64,000 nucleotides of DNA from Phocaeicola barnesiae DSM 18169 = JCM 13652 (GCF_000374585.1 NZ_KB894652.1:62001-126000), one strand, 5' to 3'; positions 9,305 to 21,156 are shown, counted from the first letter of the stretch. Program-made: numbers and translations. The notes: generated by a model from the letters alone, not told the origin.

Positions 9305-10345
9305 ATGAGTTACCTGATAAAACCTGCTAACTATAAGCCACTGCTCGATATGAAACAGACCGAGCTAGGTATCAAACAGATTAAAGAATTCTTCCAACAG
9401 AACCTTTCATCTGAATTAAGATTACGCCGTGTAACAGCCCCTTTATTCGTATTGAAAGGAATGGGTATTAACGATGATTTGAGCGGAATAGAACGTCCAG
9501 TGTCATTTCCTATCAAAGATTTAGGCGAACAGCAGGCCGAAGTAGTACACTCATTGGCCAAATGGAAACGTGTTACCTTAGCCGATTATGAAATTGAACC
9601 GGGATATGGAATCTATACTGATATGAATGCAATCCGTGCGGACGAAGAATTAGGTAACCTGCACTCCTTGTATGTAGACCAGTGGGACTGGGAACGGGTC
9701 ATCACCCCAGAACAACGGACCGTAGAATTTCTGAAAAGCATCGTTACCCGTATTTATGCTGCTATGCGCCGCACAGAATACATGATTTGCGAAATGTATC
9801 CTCAAATCAAATCTTTCCTGGCACACGATATTCAGTTCATTCACTCGGAAGAACTGCTTCAGATGTATCCTGACAAGACTGCCAAGGAACGTGAGAACCT
9901 GATTGCCAAACGTTACGGTGCTGTATTCATTATCGGTATCGGAGGTAAACTGAGTAACGGCGAACCGCATGATTTACGTGCTCCAGACTATGACGACTAT
10001 TCTACCATCGATCCGAATACCGGGCTGCCGGGATTGAACGGTGACCTCGTGGTATGGAACGATGTGTTGGGACGGGCCTTCGAACTTTCGTCCATGGGTA
10101 TCCGTGTAGACAAGGAAGCACTGCTCAGACAGCTGGAAGAAACAGGCAAGCAAGACCGTCTGAAACTATATTTCCATAAGAGACTGATGGAAGATACATT
10201 ACCGTTAAGTATCGGTGGAGGTATCGGACAGTCACGCCTGTGTATGCTTTACCTGAAAAAAGCACATATCGGTGAAATCCAGGCCAGTATCTGGCCGGAA
10301 GACATGCGCAAAGAATGTGCTGCCATTGGCATGCCACTGATTTAA
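9305..10345 (+). CDS. asnA: aspartate--ammonia ligase
   Basis: Ammonia-dependent asparagine synthetase: aspartate + NH3 + ATP to asparagine + AMP + PPi, in the cytoplasm. At 346 residues it has the family length. It is related to class II aminoacyl-tRNA synthetase cores. Blocks typical of AsnA are visible, such as RLRRVTAPLFV, GINDDLSGIERPVSF, SLYVDQWDWE and the C-terminal SIGGGIGQSRLCMLYL. The start is the ATG at 9305, which gives the standard MSYLIKPANY N-terminus. It has its own promoter and is closed by a strong terminator. Confidence 0.95.
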   Translation: MSYLIKPANYKPLLDMKQTELGIKQIKEFFQQNLSSELRLRRVTAPLFVLKGMGINDDLSGIERPVSFPIKDLGEQQAEVVHSLAKWKRVTLADYEIEPGYGIYTDMNAIRADEELGNLHSLYVDQWDWERVITPEQRTVEFLKSIVTRIYAAMRRTEYMICEMYPQIKSFLAHDIQFIHSEELLQMYPDKTAKERENLIAKRYGAVFIIGIGGKLSNGEPHDLRAPDYDDYSTIDPNTGLPGLNGDLVVWNDVLGRAFELSSMGIRVDKEALLRQLEETGKQDRLKLYFHKRLMEDTLPLSIGGGIGQSRLCMLYLKKAHIGEIQASIWPEDMRKECAAIGMPLI

Positions 10346-10373
10346 TGCATATACAAGTTCCCAAGTACGCGGG

Positions 10374-10423
10374 ATACGGGTTATCGGTCTTTCAACAATC
10401 AGCCGATAACCCGTATTGTTTTT
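10374..10423 (+). terminator. intrinsic terminator of asnA
   Basis: A 14-bp perfect stem (ATACGGGTTATCGG at 10374-10387 with 10403-10416) is followed by TGTTTTT. Confidence 0.85.
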
Positions 10424-10493
10424 AAACAGAAAGAAGTCATTTTACTGAATAAATCGTATCTTTACCTGCTGAATATCTAATAATCGGAAAACT

Positions 10494-11156
10494 ATGAACG
10501 TACAGATAGAAGAAAGTTGGAAACAAGTATTAGCTACAGAATTTGAAAAAGATTATTTCGTCAAACTGACGGATTTCGTACGACATGAGTACCAGACAAC
10601 AACTGTATATCCCCCAGGAAAACTCATATTCAATGCCTTCAACCTATGCCCCTTCAATAAGGTGAAAGTAGTTATCATCGGTCAAGACCCTTATCATGGT
10701 CCGGGACAGGCACACGGACTCTGCTTTTCGGTAAACGAAGGAGTTCCACAACCGCCCTCGTTACAGAATATCTTCAAAGAAATACACGATGATTTGGGAA
10801 CCCCGGTACCCTCTTCGGGGAATCTGACCCGTTGGGCAGAACAAGGAGTTCTTTTACTGAATGCCACTTTAACGGTGCGTGCCCATCAAGCAGGTTCCCA
10901 CCAACGTCAAGGTTGGGAAGAATTTACTGATGCTGCAATACGCACACTGGCAGAGAATCGGGAACATCTGGTCTTCATTCTATGGGGAGCCTATGCACAG
11001 AAGAAAGGAGCCTTCATTGACCGCAACAAACATCTGGTATTAACCTCTGTACATCCATCTCCCCTATCAGCATACCATGGATTTTTCGGGAACAAACATT
11101 TCAGCAAAACTAATGAATACCTGATTGCACATGGAGAAACTCCTATCAACTGGTAA
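10494..11156 (+). CDS. ung: uracil-DNA glycosylase
   Basis: Family 1 UDG that excises uracil from DNA in base excision repair. The water-activating loop GQDPYHG is at about 63-69 (Asp65). The Leu-loop HPSPLSAYHGFFG and the LLLNATLTV strand are also present. At 220 residues it has the normal length. A TATCTTTA sequence about 40 bp upstream may be a weak -7 element. folB follows after 26 bp and is probably co-transcribed. Confidence 0.95.
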   Translation: MNVQIEESWKQVLATEFEKDYFVKLTDFVRHEYQTTTVYPPGKLIFNAFNLCPFNKVKVVIIGQDPYHGPGQAHGLCFSVNEGVPQPPSLQNIFKEIHDDLGTPVPSSGNLTRWAEQGVLLLNATLTVRAHQAGSHQRQGWEEFTDAAIRTLAENREHLVFILWGAYAQKKGAFIDRNKHLVLTSVHPSPLSAYHGFFGNKHFSKTNEYLIAHGETPINW

Positions 11157-11182
11157 TCTGAAAATAAAAGAACAAGCAAACG

Positions 11183-11548
11183 ATGAAACCCACCAACATG
11201 TATATCCATCTGAAAGGACTAAAAATCTATGCCTATCACGGTGTACTTCCACAAGAGAATAAAATAGGAGCTGAATATAACATCGACTTACAACTGAAAA
11301 CAGATTTCACGAAAGCCGCAGATACCGACCAACTGGAAGGTACAGTTAATTACGCAGCAGTTTTTGAAACAGTCAAAGCAGAAATGGCCGCTCCTTCCAA
11401 ACTACTGGAACATGTTTCCTGTAGAATTGCCCGACGACTACTTCTAGACTTCCCCATTGAAGAAGTAAAAATAGCCCTATACAAACAGAATCCTCCCATG
11501 GGAGCCGATTGCCAACAGGTAGGAATAGAAGCCACTTATCGGAAATAA
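11183..11548 (+). CDS. folB: dihydroneopterin aldolase
   Basis: Converts 7,8-dihydroneopterin to 6-hydroxymethyl-dihydropterin and glycolaldehyde in folate synthesis. At 121 residues it has the family size. The blocks are LKGLKIYAYHGVLPQENKIG near the N-terminus, TVNYAAVFE, the LEHVSCRIA helix with the conserved Glu, and PPMGADCQQVGIE at the end. It lies 26 bp after ung and before a bidirectional hairpin. Confidence 0.93.
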   Translation: MKPTNMYIHLKGLKIYAYHGVLPQENKIGAEYNIDLQLKTDFTKAADTDQLEGTVNYAAVFETVKAEMAAPSKLLEHVSCRIARRLLLDFPIEEVKIALYKQNPPMGADCQQVGIEATYRK

Positions 11549-11626
11549 TAAAATGTCCTCACGTTTATGAAATGACTCCAAAGATAAAATCTGAGGAACA
11601 AGTTTCATATCCGTGAGGACATTTTA
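11549..11626. terminator. bidirectional terminator between folB and the fucosidase gene
   Basis: A 15-bp perfect stem (TAAAATGTCCTCACG at 11549-11563 with 11612-11626) has a 48-nt loop that contains an inner ATGAAA/TTTCAT pairing. A/T runs lie on both sides. Its TGTCCTCACGTTT core recurs in the hairpin at 25785-25814. Confidence 0.7.
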
Positions 11627-11643
11627 TTTTATATAAACACCGG

Positions 11644-13734
11644 TTAACGGGCTATTCTACGCAAACGAATACGCAAATTAGACAACTCCATATCCGCATG
11701 AGCCGATGCCGGATTATGAGCCTTGACAGTAATGGCATGTGACTTTTGGTTAGAAGTATCCAAAATATCAAAATCCTGACGATAAATAACCGGTTTTGGG
11801 GCTGGACGAAGCAAGTAACCTGTTTTTTCTTCAAAACGGTTGTATACACACAATACAACCTGATTGTCACCTTTCTTCAACGGAAGCAATACCTTTTCGG
11901 TACGGAAAGTACAACGATAAGGATTCAAATGCTTTAAAATCGACTTCCCGTTCAAGTAGATTTCGATTCCGTTTCCTGCACCTACTTCCACCAGAATCAG
12001 TTGATCGGCAGGAGACTGAATATTCTGCATAACATAATAGGTAGACAAGATATCACTCGCAAATTCATCCTGCTCTTTATCAGTTTCTTTCCATTGGCTT
12101 CTACGTGCAGGAGGATTGTTCAAGTCTGTTTGCAGTGTAGAAGGTGTATCAAACAGTCCACTACCCGGACCGCAAATATAACGTTTTCCCCAAACTGTAC
12201 CGTTAGCCGGTTCCAGAGATTCTGCCTTTCCCCCTTTCAAAGTAACAGTATAAGATTTACCGTCCACCGATAAATCTATGGTTCTGTCTACCTCTTGGTC
12301 TGTATAAATGAACTGCAGCTGTTTCAGCAGATTCTGTTCTACATTCCAATTATAAGCCACTGCACTCCGGTAATTACTATAATAGTCAAAACAAGAATAA
12401 CTATAATCCGGTGTGGCGTTAAGAGCAGTCAAAGTCATGCCTTTCACAGGAAGTGCTGGCTGCACTTCAACCGGTTTGTCCAGTTCCAAAGTCAAGACAT
12501 GAATGGTAGAATCATTATAGGCAGATGCCGGAATAGACACAGAAATCTCATCGCCATATTGCAGATACATGGCCATCTTGCCGTCACCTTTCCGAAGCTT
12601 GTATCCTGGCATATCCAGCAGGATTTTACCATCCTTCGGATACTTGCCAGAAAGAATCAGGTAAAGTTTGTTGTCTTTTCGGGTAACAGTACCCCATTCG
12701 AAACTCTTCGGAAAAGGTGAAGCTTCTGTCTGATAAATAGCATAACCGTATTTATCCAACCAACTTCCGATAGATTCCAACACATCTTTTTCGAAAGGAA
12801 CTATGCTTCCATCTCCCTTCGGACCGATATTTAACAGGAAATTACCTCCATGAGATACAACATTGGTCAGCTGGCAGAGTTTCTGGTAAACCTTATCTTT
12901 CACCTCTCCACGTTCCTGCCAGGAACGGTAGCTCCAAGTTTCATCAAACATAGAAGCTGCTGTCTGCCAGGGTGTATGTAACGAACCTTCCGGGTAAGCA
13001 TTATCTGCCATCACACAGAAATCATACTGGTCATTACCTATACGTCCGCTCACCATACAGTCCGGCTGTAATTTATGTACCAATGCATAAAGTTCCTTGC
13101 TCTGTTCGGGAGTATTCGAACCCATATCAAACCAGAATTCAGAAATCGGGCCATAATTGGTCAGCAATTCCGTAATTTGTGCCTTAGAGAATTCCTGATG
13201 CTTTTCCGGTACAAAATCACAATTATGGTCTGACATAGGCGAAGCATACGGGAAATTCCAGTCAATGATAGAAAAATAAAGCCCAAAACGGATACCGGCC
13301 CGCTTACATGCATCCGAAAGTTCTTTCACGAAATCCCGTTTACAAGGAGTAGCATCGTAAGAATTATATGTGGTTGTGGCAGTATGGAACATACAGAAAC
13401 CGTCATGATGTTTGGAAGTAAGCACAACGGATTTCATACCTCCCCGCTTGGCTAGTGCCACAATAGAATCTGCATTGAACTGAGTCGGATTAAAATCCTT
13501 TGCCAACTGCATATATTCTTCTTTCGGGATTTTAGCAAAAGCCTGTATTTGTTCACTGTAACCGTAAGTAACCGGCTGTCCTTTCCATACCCCCCCTGGT
13601 AAAGAATAAAGCCCAAAATGAATAAACATGGAATACTTGTTTCCATGCCAAGTCTTCAACGCTTCCGGAGCGATTTGTGCCTGCACGATTCCGGCCAGGA
13701 CACATACTAAGAAAGTGAAAATAATTTTTTTCAT
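11644..13734 (-). CDS. alpha-L-fucosidase, GH29, secreted
   Basis: Retaining fucosidase. A signal peptide (about 1-19, ending VQAQ) is followed by the GH29 barrel, with blocks WHGNKYSMFIHFGLYS, SKHHDGFCMF and FGLYFSIIDWN. The likely nucleophile is Asp203 in EFWFDMGS. A C-terminal beta-sandwich and an additional carbohydrate-binding-like region extend it to 696 residues, longer than minimal GH29 enzymes. A TATCTTTG -7 element lies on the minus strand at 13763-13770, 29 bp before the start. It stands alone, with no SusCD pair visible nearby, so it is not part of a complete polysaccharide-utilisation locus within this window. Confidence 0.93.
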   Translation of the reverse strand: MKKIIFTFLVCVLAGIVQAQIAPEALKTWHGNKYSMFIHFGLYSLPGGVWKGQPVTYGYSEQIQAFAKIPKEEYMQLAKDFNPTQFNADSIVALAKRGGMKSVVLTSKHHDGFCMFHTATTTYNSYDATPCKRDFVKELSDACKRAGIRFGLYFSIIDWNFPYASPMSDHNCDFVPEKHQEFSKAQITELLTNYGPISEFWFDMGSNTPEQSKELYALVHKLQPDCMVSGRIGNDQYDFCVMADNAYPEGSLHTPWQTAASMFDETWSYRSWQERGEVKDKVYQKLCQLTNVVSHGGNFLLNIGPKGDGSIVPFEKDVLESIGSWLDKYGYAIYQTEASPFPKSFEWGTVTRKDNKLYLILSGKYPKDGKILLDMPGYKLRKGDGKMAMYLQYGDEISVSIPASAYNDSTIHVLTLELDKPVEVQPALPVKGMTLTALNATPDYSYSCFDYYSNYRSAVAYNWNVEQNLLKQLQFIYTDQEVDRTIDLSVDGKSYTVTLKGGKAESLEPANGTVWGKRYICGPGSGLFDTPSTLQTDLNNPPARRSQWKETDKEQDEFASDILSTYYVMQNIQSPADQLILVEVGAGNGIEIYLNGKSILKHLNPYRCTFRTEKVLLPLKKGDNQVVLCVYNRFEEKTGYLLRPAPKPVIYRQDFDILDTSNQKSHAITVKAHNPASAHADMELSNLRIRLRRIAR

Positions 13735-13762
13735 AGTACGGATAAATAATGTTTTTTAGGAA

Positions 13763-13770
13763 CAAAGATA
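13763..13770 (-). promoter_or_regulatory. -7 promoter element of the fucosidase gene
   Basis: On the minus strand the bases are TATCTTTG, 29 bp upstream of the start codon. A clear -33 box is not seen. Confidence 0.55.
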
Positions 13771-13883
13771 ATCACTTCTTTGTTTTTTCAGCCTTTTCTC
13801 TGTGATTTTTATAAGTTTTTTCAGAAAGAAGTATATGAAGACAACAATAACAGAGTGCCAAGCCATTCATCCGAAAACAGAAA

Positions 13884-13930
13884 GCCCCAGAAATCAAAGC
13901 GAACCAATCCAGTCCGATGACTTCCGGGGC
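13884..13930 (-). terminator. possible terminator after mutB
   Basis: An imperfect stem pairs GCCCC (13884-13888) with GGGGC (13926-13930) plus inner GAA/TTC pairs. A T-rich stretch (TTTCTGTTTT) follows on the minus strand. Confidence 0.4.
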
Positions 13931-13964
13931 ATCATTCTATCAGATAAAATGTATCTTAATCTGT

Positions 13965-16109
<2,145 letters not shown>

Positions 16110-16113
16110 AGCT

Positions 16114-17973
16114 TTACTTAATTCCTAACTTTTCGTTATACGATTTCAAGGTCTCCAAAACATTGCAACGAACATGAATGAAATTTTCAATGCCGGCTGC
16201 CTTCAGTTCTTCCATACAGGCCGGTGCTCCGGCTACAATGAACAGGACTTTATCTTTCAGCAGTTCATAAGCAGGAACAGCATATTGAGCATATTCGTCA
16301 TCACTGGAACAGATAACTACAATATCTGCCTGAGCCTTCAAGGCAGCTTCAGCACCCTCTTCTACTGTTGCAAACCCAAGGTTATCGATAACTTCATAAC
16401 CGGCACAAGCCAGGAAGTTGCAAGAGAACTGAGCACGTGCCTGACGCATAGCCAGGTTACCGATGGTCAGCATGAATGCTTTCGGACGTTTTCCGGAATG
16501 CTCCGTCTGTAAACGTAAAGCCTCGAATTCACTGGCGGCACGGTCTGTATTCAAGCTGGCAAAGGCTGCTTCATTTTCATGACCTCCACAGCCACAACAG
16601 CAACTTACCGGCATCTTTCCTTCTGCCCGCTCACTGAAATTCGGATATTGATTGGTTCCAAGCAGAATTTCCTTCCGTTTTGAAACGGCTTCATGACGTG
16701 CTTTATTGCTGGCATTCACAGTATCCTGTACTGTACCTTGCTGAATAGCAGCCAACATACCTCCGGCATCTTCTGTCTCCAGGAAGAGATTCCAGGCCTG
16801 CTGAGCAATAGCGACAGTCAGATTCTCAATATAATAAGAGCCACCTGCAGCATCAACAATACGGTTCAGGTGTGCTTCCTCTTTCAACAGCAACTGCTGA
16901 TTACGTGCAATACGTTCCGAGAATTCATTCGGAGTTTCATAAACCTTATCGAATGGAGTTACTGTAATAGAATTTACACCGGCAATAGCCGCGCTCATAG
17001 CTTCTGTCTGTGTACGAAGCAGATTTACATGCGCATCGAACAAGGTAAGATTGAAAGTAGAAGTTTCTGCATGTGCTACCATCTTGCAAGCACATTCTTC
17101 AGTCGGACCGTAAGCCTTTACAATATCGGCCCAGAGCATACGTGCAGCACGGAATTTGGCAATTTCCATGAAATAATTGGAACTGATGCCGAAGTTGAAT
17201 TTGATTTTCCGAGCTGCCAGGTCGACAGGAATACCCGCTTCTACCAATGCATTCAAGTAATAATTTCCCCACGCCAATGCATATCCCAATTCCTGATAGA
17301 TATACGCTCCAGCATTATTCAATTTGAGAGAATTTACAGCAATGCAGCGGAATTTAGGAAACGGAGCGAGTACTTTTACCAGTTCTGCTCCCTTGGCAAC
17401 GATACCACTCAGATCTTTCCCTTTTTGCAGCATCTTGCTTATCGGGTCGAAATTGACAGAACCTTGTATCTTTTCCGGGTCATATCCTTTTTCTTTGAAA
17501 TATGCCACCAGTAACTCTGCCAACTGGAGGGTATGACGCTGACAAGTAGTGAAGTTCAATTCAATGCATTCACAACAGATATCTTTCAGTAAAGTACGGA
17601 TAAAATCAGCATCCAGTGCTTTGGCCGGTACATGGAAACCTAAAGAGTCAATACCTTTGTTCAGAATGCCAAGTGCCTTGGCATTGGCTTCGGCCGGATC
17701 GTCCACCCGGATATCCTGCCGGATAAACCAAGTGTTGTCATCTTTCTTGATTCCACGAAGATAAGGATATTGTCCAGGCAATCCATCGGTAGTCTTTAGT
17801 CCTTCCAGATCCTCCTGACGATAGAAGGGTTTGACTTTGAATCCTTCATTGGTTTTCCACACCAACTTCTTTTCGTAATCAGCCCCTTTCAGATCCACTT
17901 GAATTTTGTCCATCCATTCCTGGGTAGACACTGGAGGAAAGTCAGAAAAGAGTTTTTCTTTACTATCTGCCAT
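16114..17973 (-). CDS. mutA: methylmalonyl-CoA mutase small subunit
   Basis: Non-catalytic partner of MutB. It shares the mutase fold ([50 protein letters not shown]) but its C-terminal B12-like domain lacks the DxHxxG histidine ([22 protein letters not shown] there), as expected for the small subunit. [12 protein letters not shown] stretch lies in the linker before that domain. It is the first gene of the mutAB operon, behind a TATATTTG -7 element and a UUCG-capped hairpin. Confidence 0.95.
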   Translation of the reverse strand: MADSKEKLFSDFPPVSTQEWMDKIQVDLKGADYEKKLVWKTNEGFKVKPFYRQEDLEGLKTTDGLPGQYPYLRGIKKDDNTWFIRQDIRVDDPAEANAKALGILNKGIDSLGFHVPAKALDADFIRTLLKDICCECIELNFTTCQRHTLQLAELLVAYFKEKGYDPEKIQGSVNFDPISKMLQKGKDLSGIVAKGAELVKVLAPFPKFRCIAVNSLKLNNAGAYIYQELGYALAWGNYYLNALVEAGIPVDLAARKIKFNFGISSNYFMEIAKFRAARMLWADIVKAYGPTEECACKMVAHAETSTFNLTLFDAHVNLLRTQTEAMSAAIAGVNSITVTPFDKVYETPNEFSERIARNQQLLLKEEAHLNRIVDAAGGSYYIENLTVAIAQQAWNLFLETEDAGGMLAAIQQGTVQDTVNASNKARHEAVSKRKEILLGTNQYPNFSERAEGKMPVSCCCGCGGHENEAAFASLNTDRAASEFEALRLQTEHSGKRPKAFMLTIGNLAMRQARAQFSCNFLACAGYEVIDNLGFATVEEGAEAALKAQADIVVICSSDDEYAQYAVPAYELLKDKVLFIVAGAPACMEELKAAGIENFIHVRCNVLETLKSYNEKLGIK

Positions 17974-18022
17974 AGTGATGAGTGTTTTTATGTTTAATTA
18001 GATCTAATGATATTTTTCTCAG

Positions 18023-18038
18023 ACAGGACGAATCCTGT
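18023..18038 (-). other. UUCG-capped hairpin in the mutA leader
   Basis: On the minus strand ACAGGA-TTCG-TCCTGT forms a 6-bp stem with a UUCG tetraloop. It is about 50 bp before the mutA start and just downstream of the predicted transcription start. It may stabilise the mRNA 5' end. Confidence 0.5.
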
Positions 18039-18050
18039 ACACTGTATAGG

Positions 18051-18058
18051 CAAATATA
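18051..18058 (-). promoter_or_regulatory. -7 promoter element of mutAB
   Basis: On the minus strand the bases are TATATTTG, a TAnnTTTG match, about 80 bp before the mutA start. No TTTG box is visible at the usual -33 distance. The rest of the 17974-18365 interval shows no gene I can support. Confidence 0.55.
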
Positions 18059-18365
18059 CTAAAATCTTCTGATGTTTGTCTTTTTTGATGGAAAAATGCT
18101 CACCCCCTAAACATTTATTGGATATTTCTTTGATTTTTTCTCTAGAAACCATACTTGAAAGGAGCAAAAGCCCGTCAATTTCATTCACCTCCATAATTAT
18201 TCAGAGCAATACATTGTTATATATAATATGGTGTAAAAACAGAATGCAGACACAAAGAAAAACTCTCCATCAGGAAACGAAGTAAACAATCTTCCCACAT
18301 TAATATTCTATAATACCCGGAAACATATGTTTCTCCCCACAAAGTAAATTATTGCGAATGAAAAA

Positions 18366-18396
18366 TTTGTTCTCTGACGATAATTACTTACATTTG
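18366..18396 (+). promoter_or_regulatory. promoter of the AspT-type exchanger gene
   Basis: TTTG at 18366-18369 and TACATTTG at 18389-18396 are exactly 19 bp apart, a textbook Bacteroides -33/-7 pair. It ends 21 bp before the ATG. Confidence 0.75.
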
Positions 18397-18417
18397 CCGA
18401 AATTTAAATTTGATATT

Positions 18418-20097
18418 ATGAATTGGGTTCAAGATTTATTGACTAATCCTAACTCCATTGCACATATTGTCGCCTTGTATTCCTTTGTCATAGCGGCAGG
18501 TGTATTGTTAGGAAAAATCAAGTTCTTCGGCATTTCGCTAGGAGTAACTTTTGTCCTGTTCGTAGGAATCCTGGTCGGACATTTCGGCTTCACGGGAAAT
18601 CCGGCTATTCTTTCTTTCCTACAGGATTTTGGCTTAATTTTATTCGTGTTCTGTATCGGTCTGCAGGTCGGTCCTTCGTTCTTCTCTTCTTTCAAGAAAG
18701 GAGGTATCACAATGAATCTGCTCGCAGTAGGTATCGTGGCACTGAATATTACAGTAGCTCTGGTCATGTATTATGCATTGCAGGGACGGGTAGAACTGCC
18801 CATGATGGTAGGTATTCTATGTGGAGCAGTAACCAATACCCCGGGACTCGGTGCTGCCAATGAAGCGTTACAGCAGCTTAGCTACCAGGGACCTGAAATT
18901 GCGATGGGATATGCCTGCGCCTATCCGTTGGGAGTAATGGGTATCATCCTCTCCCTCATTGTCATCCGGTTTATCTGTCGTGTCAACCTGACTCAGGAAT
19001 CGGAAGAAATCCAACGCGGCGAGGAAGCCAATCCGCATCTGAAACCGTATACTATTTCATTACGGGTGGAGAATACGGCACTGAATGGAAAAAATCTGTT
19101 ACAGGTTCAGACATTTCTGGCACGAGATTTCGTATGTACACGCATCATTCAGGAAGGACACATGAACACTCCGAATGCCAACACTGTTTTGCATATAGGC
19201 GACCTCATGTTCATTGTATGTGCGGAAGATGACTCGGAAGCCATTATGGCATTCATCGGTCCGAAAGTGGAAGATGTAAATTGGAACGATCCATCCTATC
19301 AGGAAAAACCGATGGTTTCACGCCGTATCCTGATTACACAACCCAACATCAACGGAAAGACATTGGGAGAGCTTCATTTTAGCAGCATGTATGGAGTAAA
19401 TGTAACCCGTGTCAACCGTTCCGGTATGGACTTGTTTGCTGCCCGTCAGTTGACATTACAGGTCGGCGACCGTGTCATGGTGGTCGGTCCGCAGGATGCT
19501 ATCGAACGTGTAGCTAATTTATTGGGTAACCAGTTGAAACGTCTGGACCATCCGAATATCGTGACTATCTTCATCGGTATCTTATGTGGTATCCTGTTCG
19601 GTAGTCTGCCTATTGCTATTCCAGGCATGCCTACCCCGGTAAAATTGGGTTTGGCCGGTGGTCCGCTTATCATCTCCATCTTGATTGGCCGTTTCGGTCA
19701 TAAAGTCAAACTGGTCACCTATACCACCATGAGTGCCAACCTGATGCTGCGTGAAGTGGGACTGGTATTGTTCCTAGCGAGCGTGGGAATCAAGGCGGGC
19801 GAGAACTTTGTCCAGACGGTAGTGGAAGGCGACGGTCTGCTGTATGTAGGCATCGGATTCCTGATTACCTTCACCCCGCTGATCATCATCGGTATGATAG
19901 CCCGCTGGCACCACAAGATCAATTACTATACGCTGATGGGATTGATAGCCGGTAGTAACACGGACCCCCCTGCACTGGCATACGCCAACCAGGTTTCCGG
20001 CAACGACGCTCCGGCAGTAGGCTATTCTACCGTCTATCCGTTGACGATGTTCCTGCGTATCCTTACGGCACAGCTGCTGATTCTGCTGTTGGCTTAG
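18418..20097 (+). CDS. AspT/YidE-type putative transporter
   Basis: An inner-membrane protein of the aspartate:alanine exchanger family (two AspT/YidE/YbjL duplication domains). Five to six hydrophobic helices lie at each end. Between them are two RCK_C (TrkA-C) cytosolic domains at about 200-360, with [15 protein letters not shown] and [15 protein letters not shown] as their cores. The repeated [16 protein letters not shown] and [12 protein letters not shown] motifs are hallmarks of the duplicated transport domain. It is 559 residues from ATG 18418. The substrate is not deducible. Its last 58 coding and stop bases plus its terminator are duplicated 920 bp downstream. Confidence 0.88.
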   Translation: MNWVQDLLTNPNSIAHIVALYSFVIAAGVLLGKIKFFGISLGVTFVLFVGILVGHFGFTGNPAILSFLQDFGLILFVFCIGLQVGPSFFSSFKKGGITMNLLAVGIVALNITVALVMYYALQGRVELPMMVGILCGAVTNTPGLGAANEALQQLSYQGPEIAMGYACAYPLGVMGIILSLIVIRFICRVNLTQESEEIQRGEEANPHLKPYTISLRVENTALNGKNLLQVQTFLARDFVCTRIIQEGHMNTPNANTVLHIGDLMFIVCAEDDSEAIMAFIGPKVEDVNWNDPSYQEKPMVSRRILITQPNINGKTLGELHFSSMYGVNVTRVNRSGMDLFAARQLTLQVGDRVMVVGPQDAIERVANLLGNQLKRLDHPNIVTIFIGILCGILFGSLPIAIPGMPTPVKLGLAGGPLIISILIGRFGHKVKLVTYTTMSANLMLREVGLVLFLASVGIKAGENFVQTVVEGDGLLYVGIGFLITFTPLIIIGMIARWHHKINYYTLMGLIAGSNTDPPALAYANQVSGNDAPAVGYSTVYPLTMFLRILTAQLLILLLA

Positions 20098-20204
20098 CGC
20101 CCCGGCAGACAGCTTTTCTTCACTGACGGGATTGTCCTTTCACCGGTTGCAGCCCTTTTCTTTCAGAAGGAAGAACAGGACTGACGGTGGAAGGACAATT
20201 TTTT
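20040..20204 (+). repeat. 165-bp direct repeat, copy 1
   Basis: It comprises the last 58 bases of the exchanger gene and its terminator. It matches 20960-21124 with 5 mismatches and no gaps (about 97 percent), counted by eye. Copy 1 is in its native place, because the gene reads through it in frame. Confidence 0.93.
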
Positions 20205-20205
20205 T
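20130..20205 (+). terminator. terminator of the exchanger gene
   Basis: A 15-bp stem (ATTGTCCTTTCACCG near 20131 paired with CGGTGGAAGGACAAT near 20185-20200, one G-T pair) is followed by a run of T. The same structure is present in the second repeat copy. Confidence 0.75.
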
Positions 20206-20739
20206 ATTACCATACAGAATGTTGGCGGTCCTGACAGAAGTATATCTGCAGCTGATATTTCAAGATGTGAAATCTTAGTATCAAAACGATACCGTAATCG
20301 CAGACTCGGAGAATATCTCAAAGAACTCGATTTGACAGAAGGCCGTAGTACTGGTATTCCTACTATTCAGAATGTTTTGGTGAATAATGGTTCACCACGA
20401 GCCAATGTAGTTACTGATGAAGAACGAACCTTTTTTAGAATAACAATCCCATGTCATGAAGCAGCTGGCAATATTATTGCTGACATTGCACATAAAGATG
20501 GCTCATTAAAAGTTTCCAAACGTGGTTCATTAAAAACTGCACTACAAAGTGCACCAGAAACTGCACTACAAATCATTAAAGAGATTAGGAATAATCCTAA
20601 TATTACCCTTTCTGAGATAGCAGAAAAAATTGGAGTATCTCGCCGTTGGATAGCCACTAATATTAAACACCTTCAAGACACTGGAGTTGTGAAGAGGATT
20701 GGACCTAATAAAGGCGGGCATTGGGAAATTATAGCATAA
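20206..20739 (+). pseudogene. C-terminal fragment of an AlbA_2/HATPase_c_4 (RecG-like) protein
   Basis: The open frame carries VGGPDRSIS, SKRYRNRRLGEYLKEL and LTEGRSTGIPTI, blocks of the ATP-binding C-terminal domain of 'putative DNA-binding' AlbA_2 proteins. A winged-helix region (ITLSEIAEKIGVSRRWIATNI) follows. The AlbA_2 N-terminal half is missing, and the readable homology begins within about 15 bp of the end of repeat copy 1, so the break coincides with the repeat edge. No proper start codon or ribosome site is visible. It is AT-rich like the restriction genes that follow. I read it as a decayed remnant of an accessory gene. Confidence 0.78.
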
Positions 20740-20959
20740 ATCAACCGCTAAAAAGAAACCTAATATGTTCTCAGGACTTCAATTCTCTTTCCGATTTGCC
20801 GCCATGAGTAATGGGACTTGTTATTTATGAAAGGTGTGTTTACCCATGACTTACTTGATTAAAGGAAACCGGTAAAAAAGAACACCAATAGGTAACAGCC
20901 GTAAAAACACTGCCTGTGGCATAAGCAAAAAAGAAAGGAACAAGGTCGTCAAATTCATT
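20740..20959. other. non-coding stretch between the AlbA fragment and repeat copy 2
   Basis: No open frame of note and no recognised motif. It is probably debris of the insertion bounded by the two 165-bp repeats. Confidence 0.5.
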
Positions 20960-21124
20960 GTTGACGATGTTCCTGCGTATCCTTACGGCACAGCTGCTGA
21001 TTCTGCTGTTGGCTTAGCGCCCCGGCAGACAGCTTTTCATCACTGACGGGATTGTCCTTTCACCGGTTGCAGCCCTTTTCTTTCAGAAGGAAGAACGAGG
21101 TTGACGGTGGAAGGACAATTTTTT
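20960..21124 (+). repeat. 165-bp direct repeat, copy 2
   Basis: A second copy of the exchanger 3' end plus terminator, detached from any gene body. Four of its five mismatches to copy 1 cluster at about 21095-21100 and create a TTG. That TTG lies 22 bp before the TATCTTTG element of the methyltransferase gene. Confidence 0.93.
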
Positions 21125-21133
21125 GTATCTTTG
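21101..21133 (+). promoter_or_regulatory. promoter of the restriction-modification genes
   Basis: TATCTTTG at 21126-21133 directly follows the T-run of repeat copy 2. TTG at 21101-21103 lies inside the repeat, 22 bp upstream. The promoter therefore straddles the repeat edge. Confidence 0.55.
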
Positions 21134-21156
21134 CCCATAAATTACTCTAACGATTT

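Noticed and set aside
11644-13734. Polysaccharide-utilisation locus around the GH29, GH20 and GH2 genes
   Set aside because: No SusC/SusD pair, sulfatase or hybrid two-component sensor is present near them within the window.
17994-18194. 66-codon minus-strand frame in the mutA leader
   Set aside because: It overlaps the TATATTTG promoter and the UUCG hairpin of mutAB and has no recognised domain.
20040-21124. Attachment sites of an integrative element flanking the insert
   Set aside because: No integrase or excision gene lies between or beside the two repeats, and 165 bp is long for an att core; long target duplication or recombination explains it more simply.
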